Source of the DNA: Desulfuromonadaceae bacterium GWB2_53_15
GTDB taxonomy: Bacteria > Desulfobacterota > Desulfuromonadia > Geobacterales > Pseudopelobacteraceae
Assembly (NCBI GenBank): GCA_001824455.1
Contig: MHXL01000158.1
Location: 200 to 10,986, forward strand
DNA length: 10,787 nt
Reading direction: 5' to 3'
Shown: positions 5,923-10,787 of the stretch, piece after piece
Layout of the letters: each line of letters starts with the position of its first letter
How positions within the stretch are numbered: position 1 is the first letter of the stretch
The notes under the pieces: model-generated
The model's input: the letters and a program-made list of their open reading frames with translations, nothing else
What the model was told of the DNA's origin: nothing
The model's database searches: none
Program-made: the position numbers and the translations under genes

Positions 5923-6783
5923 TTATAAGGGCGGGGTTTCCTGCCTTGCCAAATCTTCCCCAGGTTCTTCTAAACTTATCCTCCCGAGTTTTCCTGCCCG
6001 CAGCTCACGAAGAAAGGCCTCGGCGGCCCGGTGGTGATCAATCACTCCGCCGCTGATCAGGCAGCCCAGGCAGCGACCGATTGCTTCGATAAGAGCAGTG
6101 GCGCTGTCGGGCAGTTCTGTGAACTTATAACGGAACTTGAGCAGTTCCGGATAACGATGCAGCATGAACTCGGCAGCAAAGAGGCCGACGCTGGTATAGT
6201 CCAAGGCGCTGGCTCCGATGGCGCCGCTGGTTGCCAGCCGATAAGCGGCTATCTGGTCGCTCATGTCGGGCCAGAGCAGGCCCGGCGTATCCGAGAGGAT
6301 AATGCCGTTGCGCAGGTCGATCTGCTGAGCACAGGTGGTGATGGCGGGCTTGTCGCCGACCTTGGCCATGTGCTTTCCTGCCAGGGTATTGATCAGGGTT
6401 GATTTGCCGACGTTGGGGATGCCGAACACCATGACGCGCACAGGGAAGCCGGGTCTGCCACGGTTAGGCGCCAGAAGCTGACAGAGCTTGAGTAACTGTT
6501 TTACTTCGGAGTGCTGCTTGGCCGACATCGGCAGGGCCCGCACCCCGGACTCGGTTTCGAAGTTGCGGACCCAGGCCTTGGTGACTGCGGGGTCGGCCAG
6601 GTCATTCTTATTCAGGATCTTGATGCAGGGTTTGTTGCGGCGCATTTCCTCCAGTTGGTGATTGGAGCTGGAGGCGGGAAGGCGGGCGTCGAGGACTTCA
6701 ATAATCACATCGATCTTGCGAATCGACTCGGCAATCTGCTCCTGGGCCTTGCCCATGTGTCCGGGATACCATCGTATGGTCAT
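5923..6783 (-). CDS. ylqF: YlqF/RbgA ribosome biogenesis GTPase (circularly permuted)
   Basis: This 286-residue cytoplasmic GTPase belongs to the family that acts late in assembly of the large ribosomal subunit. The N-terminal WYPGHMGKA (5-13) is the YlqF/RbgA hallmark. The G motifs come in permuted order: G4 NKND (58-61), a G5-like SAK (87-89), G1 GIPNVGKST (121-129), a G2 threonine near 149-150, and G3 DTPG (165-168). The C-terminal helical domain (about 175-286) is of normal length. The ATG at 6783-6781 has AAAGG about 10 bases upstream on the minus strand. The gene stands alone: it converges with the TPR gene and is separated from the next minus-strand gene by a terminator. I see no convincing sigma70 promoter in its 110-base leader. 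Confidence 0.93.
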   Translation of the reverse strand: MTIRWYPGHMGKAQEQIAESIRKIDVIIEVLDARLPASSSNHQLEEMRRNKPCIKILNKNDLADPAVTKAWVRNFETESGVRALPMSAKQHSEVKQLLKLCQLLAPNRGRPGFPVRVMVFGIPNVGKSTLINTLAGKHMAKVGDKPAITTCAQQIDLRNGIILSDTPGLLWPDMSDQIAAYRLATSGAIGASALDYTSVGLFAAEFMLHRYPELLKFRYKFTELPDSATALIEAIGRCLGCLISGGVIDHHRAAEAFLRELRAGKLGRISLEEPGEDLARQETPPL

Positions 6784-6894
6784 GTATCTATGCTACCTTT
6801 ATATTGAAATAATGATTTCTTCGGTACGTACATTACCACAAAGTTCAGCACAAAGGGTTAATATCTGAGGCCACGCAGCTGTTGAATCGGCTGG
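6784..6894 (-). other. Leader region of ylqF
   Basis: This 111-base region between ylqF and the terminator of the next minus-strand gene must hold the ylqF promoter. No -35/-10 pair close to consensus is visible on the minus strand; TTGTGC, 17 bases, TACGTA is the least poor pairing. The region contains an 8-base palindrome GTACGTAC at 6824-6831. Confidence 0.4.
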
Positions 6895-6933
6895 AAACAA
6901 AAACACCCCGCCGGCTTTATGCCAACGGGGCGT
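6895..6933 (-). terminator. Strong intrinsic terminator of the small outer-membrane-protein gene
   Basis: Read on the minus strand, ACGCCCCGTTGGC (6933-6921) and GCCGGCGGGGTGT (6915-6903) form a continuous 13-base-pair stem, counting three G-U pairs, with a 5-base ATAAA loop. TTTTT-G-TTT follows. It lies about 30 bases past the stop of the 6962-7426 gene and isolates that gene from ylqF. Confidence 0.88.
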
Positions 6934-6961
6934 TGTCTTTTAAAGCGCTAGTGACAAGGTA

Positions 6962-7426
6962 CTAGAATTTGACCCCTACGCCACCGGCCAGAAAATCGAG
7001 CTTGTCGTCAAACTGACGGCGATATTCGATGTTGAGATACAGCGGTGAAGGGCCAAGCCTCAAATCGGCCCCTGCCAGGGCAACCGGTGTTCCTTTGACG
7101 CCCCGCTTGTCGTGAAAGACCATAGCAGCGCCGAGGCCGGCATAGGGTTGGAGAATCGGGATCGGTGCATGAACCTTGAACAAGGCGGTGACAGGCACGG
7201 AGTCGTCTCGTCTCAAGGATTTTGCGCTGTCATGATCAAGAGATACAAAGGCCAGCGTGGCGCCTATCGACACCAATCGGTTCAGATACAGATCGCCGAA
7301 TGCTTCGGTGAAATACCCACTGCGACCGGCAGAGGCTCCGGCCCGGATACCCGCTCCGATAGAATCTTCAGCAACGGCGGTTGCCGCAAGGGACAGCAGG
7401 ATCAACATGGTAATGAAGGTGCGCAT
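6962..7426 (-). CDS. Small secreted outer-membrane beta-barrel-like protein
   Basis: This 154-residue protein starts with a signal peptide (1-19: hydrophobic core MLILLSLAAT, cleavage site AVA). The mature part of about 135 residues is rich in Gly, Ala and alternating hydrophobic residues typical of short barrel strands, for example SIGATLAFVSL (53-63), PYAGLGAAMVF (94-104) and LYLNIEYRRQF (129-139). It ends in Phe (GGVGVKF), the usual last residue of outer membrane proteins recognised by the Bam machinery. The style resembles YfaZ or other small barrels, but I cannot name the family. The start is placed at ATG 7426-7424 because AAAGGAG lies 6 bases upstream and the signal peptide follows at once. 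The frame is open further upstream to 7678, but that extension has no signal-like or conserved character and lies across the promoter. Confidence 0.78.
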   Translation of the reverse strand: MRTFITMLILLSLAATAVAEDSIGAGIRAGASAGRSGYFTEAFGDLYLNRLVSIGATLAFVSLDHDSAKSLRRDDSVPVTALFKVHAPIPILQPYAGLGAAMVFHDKRGVKGTPVALAGADLRLGPSPLYLNIEYRRQFDDKLDFLAGGVGVKF

Positions 7427-7472
7427 GGAATTCTCCTTTAGTAAGTTAACAACCATTTCTGTTGCGGATGCT

Positions 7473-7520
7473 TCTTGAATAATGCCGGGATGATAACTGT
7501 AAATAGTTTTGGCTTCAAGA
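7473..7520. repeat. Inverted repeat spanning the barrel-gene promoter
   Basis: TCTTGAA (7473-7479) and TTCAAGA (7514-7520) are perfect inverted copies. GCC (7483-7485) and GGC (7511-7513) add a further three matches after a 3-base offset on one side. The right arm overlaps the -35 box of the minus-strand promoter and the left arm lies near its start point. Arm centres are 41 bases apart, about four helical turns, so a paired operator is possible. Confidence 0.45.
7490..7518 (-). promoter_or_regulatory. Sigma70-like promoter of the small barrel gene
   Basis: On the minus strand TTGAAG (7518-7513), a 17-base spacer and TATCAT (7495-7490) give a plausible promoter. Transcription would start near 7483, leaving a leader of about 57 bases before ATG 7426, with AAAGGAG at 7439-7433 as the ribosome binding site. 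Confidence 0.6.
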
Positions 7521-7557
7521 TAATCAATGTTTTTTTTATTCGAGCCGTGTAATCGCC

Positions 7558-7587
7558 TTATCATATAGCGCAAAATTATGCTATAAA
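7558..7587 (+). promoter_or_regulatory. Possible promoter of the kinase gene with an overlapping dyad
   Basis: TTATCA (7558-7563), 18 bases, then TATAAA (7582-7587) is a weak sigma70-like match. The inverted arms TATAGC (7564-7569) and GCTATA (7580-7585), 10 bases apart, overlap it and could be a binding site. A start here would leave about 150 bases of leader before ATG 7745. Confidence 0.35.
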
Positions 7588-7632
7588 AAGGCAATTTTAA
7601 AAGCTCCGCATGCATTGCAGTCATCACAACAT

Positions 7633-7647
7633 CTGTTCCGTGAACAG
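7633..7647. promoter_or_regulatory. 15-base dyad CTGTTC-CGT-GAACAG in the kinase leader
   Basis: Six-base perfect arms surround a 3-base centre, about 100 bases before the kinase start. The size and symmetry fit a dimeric regulator site, but it could also be a small RNA hairpin in the leader. It has seven, not eight, bases between CTGT and ACAG, so it is not an E. coli LexA box. Confidence 0.4.
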
Positions 7648-7744
7648 CTGAAGGATGATGTGGTCGCAATCGTGCCATAAGAAAATGCTGATTCTGCTGG
7701 AATGCGATTGCAGCGAATGGTTGTTAAACTCCCTGGAGATATGC

Positions 7745-10681
7745 ATGAATGAACCGCGTCAGCACCTGACATACAACGGCAAATCCGTATCGCTGCTGAT
7801 TGTTTTGCTGTGTGTTGGTTTTGCCGGCAACTATTTTGCCATGCCTCTCTTCACGGGATTCAATTACCTTTTCGGCAGTATCCCGGTGTTGCTGGTGGTG
7901 CGTATCTACGGAATTCGCTGGGGTTTTGCGGCCGGGGTGGTGGCTTCATCCTGGACGATTGCCCTGTTCGGCCATCCCTATGCCATGGTCTGGCTATGCG
8001 CTGAGCCGTTATTTATCGGTTGGTTGCTGTCAAAAGGCAAGGTCCGCAACATCATCCTGTACGACACCCTGTATTGGCCGTTTTTGGGGGTGCCGCTTAT
8101 GTGGTGCTTCTTCCGGTACGTTATGCATGCATCGCTCTTGGGTACAGTCACAGCCATGCTGATGTACTGGGTAATCGGCATCTGCAATGCCCTGATTGCC
8201 AGTCTTCTGCTGGCCTATGTCCCGCGTTTGACTAATGCTGGTGGGCCTGAAAGCAACCGCTCCATTCCGATTCACCAGCTTATTTTCAACCTGCTGATGG
8301 CAATTGTCGTCATTCCAGCCATTGTTGTCTTGATTCTGAATGGTAGGGACGCTGAACAGCGCTATCTCAACGTTATGTACGACAACCTTGAGGACAGTTC
8401 GCGGATTGCACTGTATGAGACTAAGCTTAAGCTGCAAAAGCAGATAGGCATCCTGAGCGAGTTGTCGCGGCTGTCGGAAAAGATCAACTTCAATGAACCT
8501 GGGAAGCGGATTGACCAGTTGCAAATGTCGGTTGAACTGTTGCAGAAGTCGAATGTTGATTTTCTTGCAATATACCTTGGCAATGCGGCCGGGGTCTCCA
8601 TTGCGCGATCGCCATCCCTGGATGCGCAAGGCCGGTCGATCATCACGATGGACTACAGTGACAGGGGGTATTTCAGAACGCTCCGGGATACTCGCGGACC
8701 AGTGATCAGCGATATGATCATGACGCGTGGCTCCAGAACGGTTCCCAGCGTGGCGATTGCCGTACCGTTCATCTCGCAGGGTGTTCTTCAGGGCTATGCC
8801 GCTGCCGGAATCAGGGTAGATATCCTGAAGGCCCTCCTGCTCAATGCCCGGGTGAGGCCGCACCAGCAGATAACCCTTGTAGACGGCACAGGCAAGATAA
8901 TCGCCAGCACCAATAGTGCGCTTTCCCCACTGGATGCCTATGATAGCTGTAAAAACGGTGTCATGAGCAGGGTAACCGCCAACAGCATTTACAGCTGTTT
9001 GCCGAACCCCACCGCTCTAATGCCGCTCTGGCAACGTGCTCAAACAGCGACCTACATGCTTTCTGCTCCCATGGCAGAGGTTACTTCCTGGAGCGTCGTT
9101 GTAGAAACACCCTTTGAACCGTATCAGCAGCAGTTGCTTAAAGATCATGTAAAGTCGCTGCTGATCGCGCTGTGCCTTAACATGCTTGCCTTGGCAACCT
9201 CGCTCTATACATCGCGACGCTTGAGCGCCCCTTTGCGCAGATTGTCCCAGGTTACCACCGATCTGCCCCAGCGACTGTTGCGCGAGAAGATCAACATCTG
9301 GCCGGAGAGTATGGTTACCGAGATAGATCAACTTATCGGTAATTTCAGGGTTATGGCCACCGCTCTCAGCCAGAAATTTCAGGAGATCACCTATGCCAAC
9401 GAGACCCTTGAGTTGCATGTTTGTGAGCGGACAAAGGAACTTACGAAGGCCAACGAGGAGTTGCAGAAGGAGATTGCCGAGCGCAAACTGACCGAGAGGC
9501 AGCGTGATCATCTTATGGATGAGCTGGTCAGCCAGGTGCGTTTTCTGCAAACGCTGATCAACGCCATCCCTAATCCGATCTTTTACAAGGATAGCTCCGG
9601 CCATTACCAGGGCTGCAATCGGGCCTTTGAGGAGTGTTTAGGTGTCTCGCATGACGAAATAGTCGGTAAAACGGCGCACGACATATTCCCACCCCAGATG
9701 GCGGAAATGATTCACAAGTCGGATCAGGAGCTTTTTGAACGGCGCGGTATTCAGGTCTTTGAGGCCCAGATGCACTATGCTGATGGTCTGAGCCATGCGG
9801 TTGTTTTTTACAAGGCCACCTATGACGACACACATGGTAACCTAAGTGGTTTGGTGGGAAACATTGTCGATATCACCGATCGCAAGCAAGCCGAGGCCGA
9901 ACGCAACCACCTGATGCTGGAGTTGAAGCAGAAGAACAAGGAGTTGGAGGGCATCGTCTATGTTGCTTCTCATGACCTGCGTTCGCCGCTGGTTAATGTC
10001 CAGGGCTTTAGTCGCAAACTGGTCAAAAACTGTGCCGAACTGGATAGAATCCTATCCGGGCTTGACCTGGACGCGCCCACATGGACGCTTGTCGAGCCAA
10101 TCATCAGGGGCAATATACCAAAATCACTCGGATTTATCACCGGCAGCATAGAAAAGATGGATGGCCTGTTGAGTGCCCTGTTACGGCTTTCCCGTTTGGG
10201 CCGGGCGTCGCTCTGCTTCGACACTCTTGACATGCAGGTTATTCTAACAAAAATAATCGCATCCATGACCTACCAGATTGAGGCCTCCGGGGCGCGGATG
10301 GAGTTGGGGACGCTAGGGGCTTGTCTTGCTGATCAAGAACAGGTGATTCAGGTATTCAGCAATCTGATGGATAATGCCATTAAATATCGTTCGCCAGAGC
10401 GGCCATTGCTTGTCCGGATCTTCAGCGAGGATTTTACCGAAGGGATTCGCTATTGTGTGGAGGATAATGGTATTGGTATACCCCATGACCATCAAGACAA
10501 AATCTGGGAGATTTTTCAGCGTCTGAACCCGGATGATAGCGAAGGAGAGGGGCTGGGGCTGACCCTGGTGCGCCGCATTGTCGACCGTCTGGGTGGCTCC
10601 ATCTGGGTGGAGTCCGAGCCTGACCTGGGCAGTCGCTTTTACCTAGTGCTACCCAAACCGCATGCTATGAATCAAGAGTAG
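7745..10681 (+). CDS. Multi-domain membrane sensor histidine kinase (TM bundle, Cache, PAS, HisKA, HATPase)
   Basis: This 978-residue sensor kinase begins with an N-terminal bundle of about five or six membrane spans (15-160), possibly MASE1-like but not assigned. A further span (177-199) leads to a periplasmic double-Cache ligand domain (about 200-467; DYSDRGYF at 303-310, SVAIAVPF at 335-342), then a return span (468-489). In the cytoplasm come a HAMP-like segment (about 490-545), a coiled coil (546-600) and a PAS domain (about 600-713). The HisKA H-box is ASHDLRSPL (H743) and its hairpin is longer than usual (to about 820). The HATPase has an N-box around N877, DNGIGIP (907-913), WEIFQRL (921-927) and GEGLGLT (934-940). 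The C-terminal core resembles kinases paired with Rcp1-type regulators. ATG 7745 is chosen because GGAG (7735-7738) lies 6 bases upstream; an in-frame ATG at 7655 would add 30 residues without a well-spaced binding site. The ligand is unknown. Confidence 0.9.
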   Translation: MNEPRQHLTYNGKSVSLLIVLLCVGFAGNYFAMPLFTGFNYLFGSIPVLLVVRIYGIRWGFAAGVVASSWTIALFGHPYAMVWLCAEPLFIGWLLSKGKVRNIILYDTLYWPFLGVPLMWCFFRYVMHASLLGTVTAMLMYWVIGICNALIASLLLAYVPRLTNAGGPESNRSIPIHQLIFNLLMAIVVIPAIVVLILNGRDAEQRYLNVMYDNLEDSSRIALYETKLKLQKQIGILSELSRLSEKINFNEPGKRIDQLQMSVELLQKSNVDFLAIYLGNAAGVSIARSPSLDAQGRSIITMDYSDRGYFRTLRDTRGPVISDMIMTRGSRTVPSVAIAVPFISQGVLQGYAAAGIRVDILKALLLNARVRPHQQITLVDGTGKIIASTNSALSPLDAYDSCKNGVMSRVTANSIYSCLPNPTALMPLWQRAQTATYMLSAPMAEVTSWSVVVETPFEPYQQQLLKDHVKSLLIALCLNMLALATSLYTSRRLSAPLRRLSQVTTDLPQRLLREKINIWPESMVTEIDQLIGNFRVMATALSQKFQEITYANETLELHVCERTKELTKANEELQKEIAERKLTERQRDHLMDELVSQVRFLQTLINAIPNPIFYKDSSGHYQGCNRAFEECLGVSHDEIVGKTAHDIFPPQMAEMIHKSDQELFERRGIQVFEAQMHYADGLSHAVVFYKATYDDTHGNLSGLVGNIVDITDRKQAEAERNHLMLELKQKNKELEGIVYVASHDLRSPLVNVQGFSRKLVKNCAELDRILSGLDLDAPTWTLVEPIIRGNIPKSLGFITGSIEKMDGLLSALLRLSRLGRASLCFDTLDMQVILTKIIASMTYQIEASGARMELGTLGACLADQEQVIQVFSNLMDNAIKYRSPERPLLVRIFSEDFTEGIRYCVEDNGIGIPHDHQDKIWEIFQRLNPDDSEGEGLGLTLVRRIVDRLGGSIWVESEPDLGSRFYLVLPKPHAMNQE

Positions 10682-10715
10682 TCTGTACCATGAAATGTAC
10701 ACAGGAGGCAATTCC

Positions 10716-10787
10716 ATGGAAAATGGATTGAAACAGGAAGTCACAATCCTCATTGCAGAGGATGACGATGGCCACGCTGAATTGATC
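10716..10787 (+). CDS. Response regulator receiver domain protein (3' end outside window)
   Basis: Only 24 residues are visible. After a short variable lead they read VTILIAEDDDGHAELI: a first hydrophobic strand followed by an acidic cluster, as in CheY-like receiver domains where these acids bind Mg2+. The GHAELI continuation resembles Rcp1-type single-domain regulators, which have GDAELI-like sequences and commonly sit beside phytochrome-style kinases. The phosphorylated Asp is outside the window. AGGAGG (10703-10708), 7 bases before the ATG, is the best ribosome binding site in the window. The gene begins 34 bases after the kinase stop with no terminator between them, so the two form one operon and probably one phosphorelay. 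Confidence 0.85.
   Translation, partial: MENGLKQEVTILIAEDDDGHAELI

Larger units (their letters stand above)
7427..7744. other. Divergent intergenic control region between the barrel gene and the kinase
   Basis: These 318 bases hold no convincing gene. They contain, left to right, the barrel gene's ribosome binding site and promoter, a 7-base inverted repeat with a 34-base gap (7473-7520), a run of eight T (7530-7537), a weak plus-strand promoter with a TATAGC/GCTATA dyad (7558-7587), and the dyad CTGTTC-CGT-GAACAG (7633-7647). The region is clearly richer in A and T than the flanking genes. The kinase reading frame is open from ATG 7655, but the better start is 7745. Confidence 0.6.

Noticed and set aside
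7530..7537. Run of eight T as an intrinsic terminator on the plus strand
   Set aside because: No stable GC-rich stem lies directly before it. The nearest inverted repeat ends 9 bases earlier and has a 34-base gap, and no plus-strand gene is upstream to end.
7427..7678. 84-residue N-terminal extension of the small barrel gene
   Set aside because: It would place a non-signal sequence before an obvious signal peptide, cross the promoter at 7490-7518 and ignore the strong AAAGGAG site before ATG 7426.
7698..7712. Sigma54-like promoter TGGAATGCGATTGCA before the kinase
   Set aside because: The GG and GC elements are separated by 9 bases instead of the required 10, and the -24 box is a poor match.
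7655..7744. 30-residue longer N-terminus for the kinase (ATG 7655)
   Set aside because: The only purine-rich sequence (AAGG) abuts the ATG, while ATG 7745 has GGAG at the proper distance. The extra residues are cysteine-rich and do not look like part of the membrane domain.
8030..8863. 277-residue open frame on the minus strand within the kinase gene
   Set aside because: The plus strand has continuous TM and Cache domains here. The antisense product shows no signal, motif or plausible start.
9017..9604. 195-residue open frame on the minus strand within the kinase gene
   Set aside because: It is antisense to the HAMP, coiled-coil and PAS coding region, with leucine-rich shadow composition and no recognisable domain.

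Overview
The window comes from a bacterial chromosome of moderate GC content with tightly packed genes. Gene content, Gram-negative envelope proteins and the style of the histidine kinase suggest a deltaproteobacterium of the Geobacter/Trichlorobacter/Pelobacter type (Desulfuromonadia). This is inferred from recalled family likeness, not from a search. It is mainly an envelope, transport and signalling neighbourhood of recognisable families. I do not see a clear new defence, mobile or biosynthetic system, and there are no RNA genes, CRISPR arrays or insertion sequences.

Layout. Positions 1-1740 hold the end of an unrecognised gene, then cbiQ and cbiO, the membrane coupling protein and ATPase of an ECF-type cobalt/nickel importer. 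Positions 1755-2626 hold a unit with two stacked sigma70-like promoters, a DUF948 membrane protein, a YtxH-family protein and an intrinsic terminator. A YihY/BrkB-family membrane protein (2640-3509) follows, with its ribosome binding site almost touching the terminator. A strong promoter at 3539-3567 then drives an MltD-type LysM lytic transglycosylase and a membrane-anchored TPR protein, closed by a terminator at 5893-5919.

The minus strand carries ylqF (ribosome-assembly GTPase, 5923-6783) and a small secreted beta-barrel-like protein (6962-7426) with its own terminator and promoter. A 318-base intergenic region with several dyads separates that gene from a divergent 978-residue membrane sensor histidine kinase (7745-10681). 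A CheY-like response regulator begins 34 bases after the kinase and runs off the window.

How the genes fit together. CbiQ and CbiO form the energising half of a metal importer whose substrate-binding part must lie outside the window. DUF948, YtxH, YihY, MltD and the TPR protein are all envelope-associated, but no shared function can be proved from sequence. The kinase and response regulator look like one two-component pair. The outer-membrane-like protein shares their control region and could be a target, which is inference. The best leads are the promoter and operator architecture, the terminator inside the yihY leader, and the unusual layout of the kinase.
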